From Escarpia spicata (lineage: Eukaryota; Annelida; Polychaeta; Sabellida; Siboglinidae), in assembly GCA_963995525.1 (NCBI GenBank), contig OZ023207.1:27123276-27187275 (forward strand): a stretch of 64,000 bases of DNA. Direction: 5' to 3'. The notes beneath the pieces were generated by a model, which saw only the letters and a list, made by a program, of their open reading frames with translations, had not been told where the DNA came from and searched no databases. Numbering within the stretch: the first letter of the stretch is position 1; each line of letters begins with the position of its first letter. This document shows positions 1 through 9,552 of the stretch, one piece after another. Both the position numbers and the translations under genes were made by a program.

Positions 1-3000
1 ACCATCAACGTAGACTAGTAATGTACACTGTGATATCATCAACGTAGACTAGTAATGTACACTGTGATATCATCAACGTAGACTAGTACTGTACACTGTG
101 ATACCATCAACGTAGACTAGTACTGTATACTGTGATATCATCAACGTAGACTAGTACTGTACACTGTGATACCATCCACGTAGATTAGTACTGTACACTG
201 TGATACCATCAACGTAGATTAGTACTGTACACTGTGATACCATCAACGTAGACTAGTACTGTACACTGTGATACCATCAACGTAGACTAGTACTGCACAC
301 TGTGATACCATCAACGTAGATTAGTACTGTACACTGTGATACCATCAACGTAGACTAGTACTGTACACTGTGATATCATCAACGTAGACTAGTACTGTAC
401 ACTGTGATATCATCAACGTAGACTAGTGCTGTACACTGTGATACCATCAACGTAGACTAGTGCTGTACACTGTGATACCATCAACGTAGATTAGTACTGT
501 ACACTGTGATACCATCAACGTAGACTAGTAATGTACACTGTGATATCATCAACGTAGACTAGTACTGTACACTGTGATATCATCAACGTAGACTAGTACT
601 GTACACTGTGATATCATCAACGTAGACTAGTACTGTACACTGTGATACCATCAACGTAGACTAGTGCTGTACACTGTGATATCATCAACGTAGATTAGTA
701 CTGTACACTGTGATACCATCAACGTAGACTAGTACTGTACACTGTGATACCATCAACGTAGACTAGTAATGTACACTGTGATATCATCAACGTAGACTAG
801 TAATGTACACTGTGATATCATCAACGTAGACTAGTACTGTACACTGTGATACCATCAACGTAGACTAGTGCTGTACACTGTGATATCATCAACGTAGACT
901 AGTATTGTACACTGTGATATCATCAACGTAAACTAGTACTGTATAATGTGATATCATCAACGTAGACTAGTACTGTACACTGTGATATCATCAACGTAGA
1001 CTAGTAATGTACACTGTGATATCATCAACGTAGACTAGTAATGTACACTGTGATATCATCAACGTAGACTAGTACTGTACACTGTGATACCATCAACGTA
1101 GACTAGTACTGTATACTGTGATATCATCAACGTAGACTAGTACTGTACACTATTATATCATCAACGTAAACTAGTACTGTATACTGTGATATCATCAACG
1201 TAGACTAGTACTGTACACTGTCATATCATCCACGTAGACTAGTACTGTACACTATGATACCATCAACGTAGACTAGTGCTGTACACTGTGATATCATCCA
1301 CGTAGACTAGTACTGTACACTATGATACCATCAACGTAGACTAGTGCTGTACACTGTGATATCATCAACGTAGACTAGTACTGTACACTGTGATACCATC
1401 AACGTAGACTATTAATGTACACTGTGATATCATCAACGTAGACTAGTAATGTACACTGTGATATCATCAACGTAGACTAGTACTGTACACTGTGATACCA
1501 TCAACGTAGACTAGTGCTGTACACTGTGATATCATCAACGTAGACTAGTACTGTACACTGTGATATCATCAACGTAAACTAGTACTGTATACTGTGATAT
1601 CATCAACGTAGACTAGTACTGTACACTATTATATCATCAACGTAAACTAGTACTGTATACTGTGATATCATCAACGTAGACTAGTACTGTACACTGTCAT
1701 ATCATCCACGTAGACTAGTACTGTACACTATGATACCCTCAACGTAGACTAGTGCTGTACACTGTGATATCATCCACGTAGACTAGTACTGTACACTATG
1801 ATACCATCAACGTAGACTAGTGCTGTACACTGTGATATCATCAACGTAGACTAGTACTGTACACTGTGATACCATCAACGTAGACTAGTAATGTACACTG
1901 TGATATCATCAACGTAGACTAGTAATGTACACTGTGATATCATCAACGTTGACTAGTACTGTACACTGTGATATCATCCACGTAGACTAGTACTGTACAC
2001 TATGATACCATCAACGTAGACTAGTGCTGTACACTGTGATATCATCAACGTAGACTAGTACTGTACACTGTGATACCATCAACGTAGACCAGTAATGTAC
2101 ACTGTGATATCATCAACGTAGACTAGTAATGTACACTGTGATATCATCAACGTAGACTAGTACTGTACACTGTGATACCATCAACGTAGACTAGTAATGT
2201 ACACTGTGATATCATCAACGTAGACTAGTACTGTACACTGTGATATCATCAACGTAGACTAGTACTGTATACTGTGATATCATCAACGTAGACTAGTACT
2301 GTACACTGTGATATCATCCACGTAGACTAGTACTGTACACTGTGATATCATTATCGTAGACTAGTACTGTACACTGTGATATCATCAACGTAAACTAGTA
2401 CTGTATACTGTGATATCATCCACGTAGACTAGTACTGTACACTATGATACCATCAACGTAGACTAGTGCTGTACACTGTGATATCATCAACGTAGACTAG
2501 TACTGTACACTGTGATACCATCAACGTAGACTAGTAATGTACACTGTGATATCATCAACGTAGACTAGTAATGTACACTGTGATATCTTCAACGTAGACT
2601 AGTACTGTACACTGTGATACCATCAACGTAGACTAGTGCTGTACACTGTGATATCATCAACGTAGACTAGTACTGTACACTGTGATATCATCAACGTAGA
2701 CTAGTACTGCATACTGTGATATCATCAACGTAGACTAGTACTGTACACTGTGATATCATCCACGTAGACTAGTACTGTACACTGTGATATCATCCACGTA
2801 GACTAGTACTGTACACTGTGATATCATCCACGTAGACTAGTACTGTATACTGTGATATCATGAACGTAGACTAGTACTGTACACTGTGATATCATCCACG
2901 TAGACTAGTACTGTACACTGTGATATCATCAACGTAGACTAGTACTGTACACTGTGATATCATCAATGTAGACTAGTACTGTACACTGATATCATCAACG

Positions 3001-3348
3001 TAGACTAGTACTGTACACTGTGATATTATCAACGTAGACTAACACTGCACACTGATATAATCAATGTAGACTAGTACTGTACACTGTGATATCATCAACG
3101 TAGAATAGTACTGTACATTGTGATATCATCAACGTAGACTAGTATTGTACACTATGATATTATCAATGTAGACTAGTACTGTACACTGATATAATCAATG
3201 TAGACTAGTACTGTACACTGTGATATCATCAACGTAGACTATTACTGTACATTGTGATATCATCGACGTAGACTAGTATTGTACACTATGATATCATCAA
3301 TGTAGACTAGTACTGTACACTGTGATATCGTCAACGTAGACTAGTACT
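1..3348. repeat. 34-bp minisatellite array (98 units), derived from RT active-site coding sequence
   Basis: A head-to-tail array with a 34-bp period, repeatedly reading CTAGTACTGTACACTGTGAT followed by ATCATCAACGTAGA. From the first CTAGTA at 15 to the last at 3341 is 3326 bp, which equals 98 units if three lack a TG (32 bp, near 2985, 3050 and 3186); those three are visible. The array continues past the left edge. On the minus strand the unit encodes V-L-V-Y-[I/V]-D-D-I-x-V-Y, the catalytic YxDD box of Ty3/gypsy RT. It abuts the RT remnant exactly where that box is expected. Rightmost units (e.g. 3281-3320) keep ATTGAT (I-D); interior ones mostly have GTTGAT (V-D). The period is not a multiple of three, so the array itself cannot be coding. 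Each unit holds short palindromes (ACTAGT, TGTACA, GATATC). Confidence 0.95.
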
Positions 3349-3990
3349 GACTTAAACAGTAACCATTGAAACACTGTTGTCAGAGCAACATGAAACGAGT
3401 TGGGCTGTTGGAAAGTCAATATGGTAAACGGTTCCACTGATACTGTCCTTTCTGTTTAATAAATGGACTCTTGTGTTTACTGTCAGGATATAAAGGTAAT
3501 TGTCAGAACCCACAAGGCATGTCTAATACTGTGAAGTATTTTGCGTCAGCCTCCCCGATTGCATCCCAGATATCTCCCAACCGTGGCAATGGAAAGCTCA
3601 TTTTCCATGTTATTGCATTTAACTTGCGATAGTCAACTGCAAAACGATAGGTCTGATCTTGTTTGCGGATCATGACCAGTGGCTTTAACCACAGGGGACC
3701 GCCATTCAGATGTATAGGATTCAGTAGGACCATGGTCTTACAACTCATCTATTTGTCTCTCCATTTCTTCTTGAATTTTTGGCGAAGCACAATAAAACCG
3801 TTGTGAGACTGGTTTTGCATTGTCTGTATCTATGTGGTGGTGGTGCATTGTCTGTGTCTATGTGGTGGTGGTGCATTGTCTGTGTCTATGTGGTGGTGGT
3901 GCATTGTCTGTGTCTATGTGGTGGTGGTGCATTGTCTGTGTCTATGTGGTGGTGGTGCATGTTTGTAGCTCCCAATTCTTTCATATTTAC
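3311..3990 (-). pseudogene. pol: Ty3/gypsy retrotransposon reverse transcriptase, broken remnant
   Basis: Minus-strand reading gives the RT N-terminus (His-rich block, I-D-T-D-N-A, then K-P-V-S-Q-R and a helix ending Q-I-D-E-L), a T-S-E-W-R-S-P-V-V block, then F-A-V-D-Y-R-K-L-N-A-I-T, S-F-P-L-P-R and F-T-V-L-D-M-P-C-G-F, which carries the first catalytic Asp. A Q-W-N-R-L-P segment and finally the Y-V-D-D box follow. It is clearly dead. There is a TAA after Q-I-D-E-L and a frameshift after S-P-V-V. A TGA sits at 3503-3505 where the family has Trp after G-F, another replaces the Gly of the L-P-[F/Y]-G-L motif, and a third lies further on. The remnant then runs into the 34-bp array, and no thumb, RNase H or integrase is visible. 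The 81-codon open stretch 3503-3748 is its longest intact piece. The family is secure; the clade (Mag-like) is a guess. Confidence 0.9.
3816..3960. repeat. 28-bp tandem repeat (5 copies) inside the RT N-terminal coding region
   Basis: Five 28-bp units start with TGCAT at 3816, 3844, 3872, 3900 and 3928, and a sixth TGCAT closes the block at 3956-3960. The unit contains GTGGTGGTGG, the complement of a run of His codons. Read on the minus strand, the flanks are continuous RT N-terminus: the His-rich segment comes from one side and N-A-K-P-V-S-Q-R continues on the other. The parent gene therefore had a single copy. Because 28 is not divisible by three, each unit shifts the pol frame. The TGCAT at both ends of the presumed parent segment suggests slippage between short direct repeats. 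The first unit has CTGTATC where the others have CTGTGTC. Confidence 0.93.
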
Positions 3991-4432
3991 AACAAAGGTG
4001 CTTCTGTTGTTTTTGAGAATTTTGTTCAGATCAGCTTTCTGATTTTCATCTAAATCTGAATCCGTCATATCAAATGTTAGATCTGACAACGGTGACTCCA
4101 TTTTACTGTCATTAACTGAAGTCTCAGGAGCGTCAATGTTAGTGACGTCACATTCAATATCTGACATGTCCATCATATATGTTGGCCGTACCCTGTAGCA
4201 TATTGCTACAATCTGTCTCCTTATCAGTGTTACAGCGTGATCTGCACTGTTTACTACTCGACAGACTGTCCTCTTGCCTTTTGGTTTTACAACACATGTT
4301 GTAACCTTAAGTTCTGGATTAGTCAGTTCCATAGACATGACTGATTCTGTCACTAAATAATCACCATTATGTGGCCGAGTTAAATCAACAGGAAATGTCA
4401 TCTCTGATCTAGCAGGCACACATACAAACTAG
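3961..4432 (-). pseudogene. pol: Ty3/gypsy pol segment linking protease to RT
   Basis: An open minus-strand stretch begins at about 4419, reads P-A-R-S-E-M-T-F-P-V, and ends in the Asn/Met/His block that precedes RT domains. In between is an acidic segment (S-D-L-T-F-D-M-T-D-S-D-L-D) and a helix N-Q-K-A-D-L-N-K-I-L, the usual arrangement between protease and RT in Ty3/gypsy pol. It joins the protease C-terminus upstream after a frame change in a TG run near 4430, where L-Y-V-C should continue directly into V-P-A-R-S-E. It is the best preserved part of the element, about 150 codons without a stop, but has no catalytic residues of its own. The apparent frame extension below 3960 runs through the 28-bp repeat and is an artefact. 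Confidence 0.8.
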
Positions 4433-4600
4433 ACCTTGATGCTAGCTGCTCTAACTTGAACGTCCTCTTCCCTGCCAACGTGATTTCACCCAATTCAAAA
4501 TTTAGTTTTGCTTTATGCTTTGTGATTAAATCCATCCCTAATATTAGTGCATGGTGACCCTCTAGTACATGAAAGTCTGGCTCAAAGCAGTCGCCAGGTA
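4426..4600 (-). pseudogene. pol: Ty3/gypsy aspartic protease, C-terminal part
   Basis: On the minus strand from about 4600: G-D-C-F-E-P-D-F-H-V-L-E-G-H-H-A-L, then I-L-G-M-D-L-I, the conserved hydrophobic-Gly-x-Asp motif of retropepsin-like proteases, then K-L-N-F-E-L-G-E-I-T-L. It ends at a TGA near 4407 in this frame, while the next frame continues into the linker to RT, so a small indel near 4430 has broken pol. Its N-terminal half lies 2.4 kb away at 6963-7319, separated by the 59-bp array. The two halves fit end to end if the array is disregarded, so the protease gene hosted the expansion. Note that 4543-4600 is both protease sequence and the first array unit. Confidence 0.85.
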
Positions 4601-7000
4601 CATTAGTGCATGGTGACCCTCTAGTACATGAAAGTCTGGCTCAAAGCAGTCGCCAGGTACATTAGTGCATGGTGACCCTCTAGTACATGAAAGTCTGGCT
4701 CAAAGCAGTCGCCAGGTACATTAGTGCATGGCGACCCTCTAGTACTTGAAAGTCTTGCTCAAAGCAGTCGCCAGGTACATTAGTGCACGGTGACCCTCTA
4801 GTACATGAAAGTCTTGCTCAAAGCAGTCGCCAGGTACATTAGTGCATGGTGACCCTCTAGTACATAAAAGTCTTGCTCAAAGCAGTCGCCAGGTACATTA
4901 GTGCATGGTGACCCTCTAGAACATGAAAGTCTTGCTCAAAGCAGTCGCCAGGTACATTAGTGCATGGTGACCGTCTAGTACATGAAAGTCTTGCTCAAAA
5001 CAGTCGCCAGGTACATTAGTGCATGGTGACCCTCTAGTACATGAAAGTCTTGCTCAAAGCAGTCGCCAGGTACATTAGTGCATGGTGATCCTCTAGTACA
5101 TGAAAGTCTTGCTCAAAGCAGTCGCCAGGTACATTAGTGCATGGTGACCCTCTAGTACATGAAAGTCTTGCTCAAAGCAGTCGCCAGGTACATTAGTGCA
5201 TGGCGACCCTCTAGTACTTGAAAGTCTTGCTCAAAGCAGTCGCCAGATACATAAGTGCATGGCGATCCTCTAGTACATGAAAGTCTTGCTCAAAGCAGTC
5301 ACCAGGTACATTAGTGCATGGTGACCCTCTAGTACATGAAAGTCTTGCTCAAAGGATTCGCCAGGTATATTAGTGCATGGTGACCCTCTAGTACATGAAA
5401 GTCTGGCTCAAAGCAGTCGCCAGGTACATTAGTGCATGGTGACCCTCTAGTACATGAAAGTCTTGCTCAAAGCAGTCGCCAGGTACATTAGTGCATGGTG
5501 ACCCTCTAGTACATGAAAGTCTTGCTCAAAGGAGTCGCCAGGTATATTAGTGCATGGTGACCCTCTAGTACATGAAAGTCTTGCTCAAAGCAGTCACCAG
5601 GTACATTAGTGCATGGTGACCCTCTAGTACATGAAAGTCTTGCTCAAAGCAGTCGCCAGGTACATTAGTGCATGGTGACCCTCTAGTACATGAAAGTCTT
5701 GCTCAAAGCAGTCGCCAGGTACATTAGTGCATGGCGACCTTCTAGTACTTGAAAGTCTTGCTCAAAGCAGTCGCCAGGTACATTAGTGCATGGCGACCCT
5801 CTAGTACATGAAAGTCTTGCTCAAAGCAGTCATCAGGTACATTAGTGCATGGTGACCCTCTAGTACATGAAAGTCTGGCTCAAAGCAGTCGCCAGGTACA
5901 TTAGTGCATGGTGACCCTCTAGTACATGAAAGTCTTGCTCAAAGCAGTCGCCAGGTACATTAGTGCATGGTGACCCTCTAGTACATGAAAGTCTTGCTCA
6001 AAGCAGTCGCCAGGTATATTAGTGCATGGTGACCCTCTAGTACATGAAAGTCTTGCTCAAAGCAGTCACCAGGTACATTAGTGCATGGTGACCCTCTAGT
6101 ACATGAAAGTCTTGCTCAAAGCAGTCACCAGGTACATTAGTACCTGGTGACACTCTAGTACATAAAAGTCTGGCTCAAAGCAGTCGCCAGGTACATTAGT
6201 GCATGGTGACCCTCTAGTACATGAAAGTCTTGCTCAAAGCAGTCACCAGGTACATTAGTACCTGGTGACCCTCTAGTACATGAAAGTCTTGCTCAAAGCA
6301 GTCGCCAGGTACATTAGTGCATGGTGACCGTCTAGTACATGAAAGTCTTGCTCAAAGCAGTCGCCAGGTACATTAGTGCATGGTGACCCTCTAGTACATG
6401 AAAGTCTTGCTCAAAGCAGTCACCAGGTACATTAGTGCATGGTGACCCTCTAGTACATGAAAGTCTTGGTCAAAGCAGTCGTCAGGTACATTAGTGCATG
6501 GTGACCCTCTAGTACATGAAAGTCTTGCTCAAAGCAGTCACCAGGTACATTAGTGCATGGTGACCCTCTAGTACATGAAAGTCTTGCTCAAAGCAGTCAC
6601 CAGGTACATTAGTGCATGGTGACCCTCTAGTACATGAAAGTCTTGCTCAAAGCAGTCGCCAGGTACATTAGTGCATGGTGACCCTCTAGTACATGAAAGT
6701 CTTGCTCAAAGCAGTCGCCAGGTACATTAGTGCATGGTGACCCTCTAGTACATGAAAGTCTTGCTCAAAGCAGTCGCCAGGTACATTAGTGCATGGTGAC
6801 CCTCTAGTACATGAAAGTCTTGCTCAAAGCAGGCGCCAGGTACATTAGTGCATGGTGACCCTCTAGTACATGAAAGTCTTGCTCAAAGCAGGCGCCAGGT
6901 ACATTAGTGCATGGTGACCCTCTAGTACTTGAAAGTCTTGCTCAGAGCAGGCGCCAGATACATTAGTGCATGGTGACCCTCTCGCAGTCGCCAGATATAT
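4543..7000. repeat. 59-bp minisatellite array (41 full units plus a partial), derived from protease coding sequence
   Basis: The unit reads CATTAGTGCATGGTGACCCT, then CTAGTACATGAAAGTCTTGC, then TCAAAGCAGTCGCCAGGTA, which is 59 bp. From the first start (4542) to the last (6961) is 2419 bp, exactly 41 periods. A truncated copy (6961-7000) lacking about 24 bp closes the array. On the minus strand the unit encodes D-C-F-E-x-D-F-H-V-L-E-G-H-H-A-L, the protease segment that reads straight into the flanking protease on both sides. The leftmost three copies have TCTGGCTC and most others TCTTGCTC; a few units keep the flank-like GGTATATTAG junction (near 5365, 5545 and 6016). The period is not a multiple of three, so the array destroys the protease frame. 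Confidence 0.95.
6124..6269. other. Two perfect inverted repeats within the 59-bp array
   Basis: At 6124-6151 and again at 6242-6269 the sequence is GTCACCAGGTAC, ATTA, GTACCTGGTGAC: a perfect 12-bp inverted repeat with a 4-nt loop. Ordinary array units have GTCGCCAGGTAC, ATTA, GTGCATGGTGAC, an imperfect version with 9 of 12 pairs. The two perfect copies are two periods (118 bp) apart, with an ordinary unit between them. Confidence 0.95.
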
Positions 7001-7319
7001 GAATTGAAAGCACCACTCTGTCCGTCACTCTGTGTGATTTTCCTCCCACACCAGTGACTTTTCCCAATTTTTGAGAAATGTGTTTTACCAGTTTCTTGGA
7101 CACTTTGACCTGAAATGTTTCTAAAATGACCGAAATGTAGGCCGCACTGTCCATGAGAGCCTGACATGTGGATCCTCCTACTCTTACTGATAATAGGTTT
7201 TCCTGACATTGCTCGTCTGCTAAAGACAGGGTAAATTCAGCTGATTTGACATTTTTACATTTGTTTAGTTTCTTTCTGATCTTCCTGTTGAGCCAGTTGG
7301 TTTTAACAGGCACACCCTT
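6963..7319 (-). pseudogene. pol: Ty3/gypsy aspartic protease, N-terminal part
   Basis: The minus-strand stretch follows the gag zinc knuckle after a TGA at 7320-7322 and stays in the same frame. It starts K-G-V-P-V-K-T-N-W, has a basic region (R-K-I-R-K-K-L-N-K), then the fold of a retropepsin-like protease. The active-site loop reads A-L-M-D-S-A-A-Y-I-S-V-I. Family members have D-[S/T]-G-A here, so the Gly after the catalytic Asp-Ser is Ala, and the protease would probably be inactive even if translated. The flap region G-V-G-G-K-S-H-R-V-T-D follows, then I-S-G-D-C, where the 59-bp array begins. The C-terminal half is at 4426-4600. Whether the TGA between gag and protease is ancestral or decay cannot be told from one copy. 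Confidence 0.85.
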
Positions 7320-8335
7320 TCATTGGCTAGGTCCTACCTGGCACTGGCTTCTAAAGTGACCATATTGGTGACATGTATGACATTGTCTTCCTAAGGCCGG
7401 ACAACCCTGATAGAAGGTACTACACCACCTACCTGAACGACGACACGGCTGTCCTGTTGATGTGATGTCCTCTGCGGGCGACTCGCAATGTTTCCACGTG
7501 TCCAGCGTCCTGAGCCCCGTGGTGGTGACTCAAAGTGTACAGTTTGTCCAGACGTCTGTGGTCGTCTCCCATAGTTTCCATTCGTCAGTGGCCTAAGTCC
7601 AAAATTGCGTGTTGGCCACTCATATTGTACTGTTGGTCTTCCTGGAGAACACGCTGGTGTGCGATGACGGCGTTCACTGTAGTGGTCCATGGTATCCAGA
7701 TGTGCCACAGTGCGTTCCTCGATTGCTGATGCCACTGTTGCAATCTGTCACGTCTACCTTCGGTGGAGCTGTCATAGCGCTCAAGGCTGCTGGGCATTGA
7801 AGGAACGCCCGTACACTTTGTGGCTGCAACTGCTCCACGAATGGGGCCACAGTCTCATGCAGTCCACCCATGATGAGGCGCACCTTCTGTATCTCGGTCA
7901 GGTGCAGACCACGAGTGGCACTGAGCACAATGGCAGTAAAGTCCGCGATCGACTTATGGCTGTTGCTGGCGTTGGCATAAGTCCCGCTCTTGTCGCCAGA
8001 GTGCTTGCTGCGACACCCGCAAGTAGGAAGCTGTGTCGCAGTGCCGGCCAGTTCTGCTTGATCACATCTTCCAGCGAGTGGTACCATGTCAGGGCAAGGC
8101 CTGACATGTGGAAGGCGAAGGCATCCGCCTGTTGTTGTTCTTGCAGGTTTTGGAGTCTGGCGTATCGTTCAAAATGTTCCAGCCAGCAGTCAGGCTCTGT
8201 GATGTTACCATCAAATGTTTGAACTGAATACCCTGGCCTAGGTGTTGACACTGCAACATTTTTGATTTGATCTATGAGGGCAGTAAGTACCTATGCCTCT
8301 GTGGCAATACTGGCATTTTCTGAGTTGGTAGCCAT
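7320..8335 (-). pseudogene. gag: Ty3/gypsy gag, frameshifted remnant
   Basis: The likely start is ATG at 8333-8335 (M-A-T-N-S-E-N-A-S-I), followed by an in-frame TAG at 8291-8293. Beyond it is a typical retrotransposon gag core: F-D-G-N, C-W-L-E-H-F-E-R-Y-A, A-F-H-M-S-G-L-A-L-T-W-Y-H-S-L and N-W-P-A-L-R, encoded about 8215-8040. The frame changes near 7990, where D-F-T-A-I-V-L-S-A-T-R-G-L-H-L continues gag, and again near 7740, where an Arg/Pro/Gly-rich segment leads to the nucleocapsid. A further shift near 7400 is needed to enter the zinc knuckle. The whole reaches a TGA at 7320-7322. With one stop and at least three frameshifts it cannot make gag. The long plus-strand open frame across 7689-8222 is antisense to this gene. 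Confidence 0.88.
7341..7382 (-). other. CCHC zinc knuckle of gag nucleocapsid
   Basis: The minus-strand codons read C-H-T-C-H-Q-Y-G-H-F-R-S-Q-C, an exact C-x2-C-x4-H-x4-C retroviral-type zinc knuckle that binds the element RNA in packaging. All four zinc ligands are intact. It sits seven codons before the gag-terminating TGA, the normal position at the C-terminus of gag. Confidence 0.93.
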
Positions 8336-8646
8336 CTTGTTTGCTGCGATGTGTGATCGTGTTCGACTGGCCGGAACATATGTCTCTTTACCCATAAAAT
8401 AGTAGTTACATTTCCCAGAACTAGACTTTATAATAAAACACTAAACTATAGAATTTTTTTGAGAATTTTTTTCCCCCTACCCGGATTCTCAACCAAGTTA
8501 TCGTAGCAGTCCCTGCTAGATAAAGGGGGGAGATACCAGTTAAATTAACTTACAACAAGATCAAGTAAACTAGAATCAATATTTATTATACTCTCTATCT
8601 CTTACCCTATATATATACTTACTAAAAAGCGACAGTGATGATCACA
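8336..8646 (-). other. 5' untranslated leader of the Ty3/gypsy remnant
   Basis: About 310 bp between the gag start and the putative primer-binding site with no coding potential on either strand. It is AT-rich, with T runs near 8455-8475, a G run near 8525 and TATATATATA near 8610. The position matches a retrotransposon leader. The TATA-like run lies downstream of the primer site in element orientation, so it is unlikely to be the element promoter. Confidence 0.5.
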
Positions 8647-8669
8647 TCCACTCCTGAACTGGTACACCA
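8647..8669 (-). other. Probable primer-binding site (tRNA-Leu type) with an insertion
   Basis: In element orientation, right after a CAACA end at 8670, the sequence reads TGGTGT, then seven extra bases ACCAGTT, then CAGGAGTGG. Without the extra bases this is TGGTGTCAGGAGTGG, which agrees with the complement of a metazoan tRNA-Leu 3' end including CCA. The tRNA match is from general knowledge and was not searched. The insertion would weaken priming and fits a dead copy. Confidence 0.5.
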
Positions 8670-8888
8670 TGTTGTGACCACACACACATGTCACCCTGCA
8701 GGTTCTCCCTCCTGCCTATGAACAACCTAATTTTCCCACTACAATTATCTATATCTAAAGTAGCCTGTCTGTGGAATTTAAACCAACCAATGGGGGGCTT
8801 CACCTTTCCAGCCAAGTACACCCAAAGACAAAGCCATCTACTAGACTACTGATAATTAATAACATGTGGTTTCTCCAAGACTTCAACA
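8670..8888 (-). mobile_element. Candidate 5' LTR remnant of the Ty3/gypsy element
   Basis: The edge at 8670 is supported by CAACA directly next to the primer site. In element orientation a segment starting TGTTG at 8888 and ending CAACA at 8670 would be a 219-bp LTR with matching TGTTG/CAACA ends. The outer edge is uncertain: no second LTR lies in the window, and no target-site duplication can be tested. Confidence 0.35.
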
Positions 8889-9552
8889 TCCCTTAGAGAA
8901 ATGTAATTACCATTCTTATATGAGATATCAAGCCTGGCAAGGGCTACTGTTGGTTTCAGCCCTGCCCCCTGCATGTTATGTCATTTAAGTCATCACCCAT
9001 CCCTCTAGCATCTAATCACTAATGTTCATTCACAACCTAATCAATAATTCATTCATAACCTAATTAATATAATGAGCCCTACCACACTAAGACAATATCT
9101 AGTGTTCTAACTGATTATTGCTATCCAGGTTTTATTAATATTAATTGAAATAATGAAAACTGTTTTAGGCATATTAGGCATATCACGATATGAAAGAATA
9201 AAGCAGCCAAAAAGTTTGCATAGCTTTGTTATTAATATGAAACAGAATAATTACATAGTTATCCATCCTGGTACATGGATGAGCACCTCAGTAGATATGT
9301 CACATCTTAACATTTGTCACAGTCTCACACAACTTTCACAAGACACACTAACAGGTGTTCACAAATGTTGGTAGCAGGTCAAAAGCTTGGCTACTTTCTC
9401 TTGGGACTGAGGGCAGGACTAATTCAATTGATCTATTCAGCAACTGGAGGACCCATGCCACACAGAATGTTGGGCGTTGTCTTAGTTGATTAGTTCAGCT
9501 CATTGACCATTTTGGAATTTGGCTTTGATAGTTTATGGACTCTAGTTGACAG
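8889..9552. other. Unassigned AT-rich spacer between the two transposon remnants
   Basis: I see no gene, domain, RNA gene or tandem repeat here. The sequence is AT-rich with dispersed short motifs such as CCTAAT near 9000-9065. A 73-codon open frame at 9153-9374 on the plus strand has no recognisable motif and looks like chance. The stretch just left of 9553 probably includes the 3' untranslated part of the hAT element. I could not identify a terminal inverted repeat or an 8-bp target duplication. Confidence 0.6.

Noticed and set aside
1..3348. CRISPR array
   Set aside because: The 34-bp units are contiguous with no unique spacers, the context is eukaryotic transposon debris, and no cas genes are present.
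3779..4053. Plus-strand Cys/Gly/Trp-rich open frames
   Set aside because: They are antisense readings of the 28-bp repeat over the His-codon run of pol.
4543..7000. CRISPR or integron-like array because of the internal inverted repeat
   Set aside because: There are no variable spacers or cassettes; units are head to tail and derive from the flanking protease.
7689..8222. 177-codon plus-strand open frame
   Set aside because: It is antisense to gag, whose domain motifs are clear on the minus strand, and it shows no recognisable motif itself.
8600..8620. TATATATATA as the element promoter
   Set aside because: In element orientation it lies downstream of the primer-binding site, in the leader, where an LTR promoter would not be.
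9153..9374. 73-codon plus-strand open frame as a small gene
   Set aside because: It is short, AT-rich and has no motif or supporting context; chance is sufficient.
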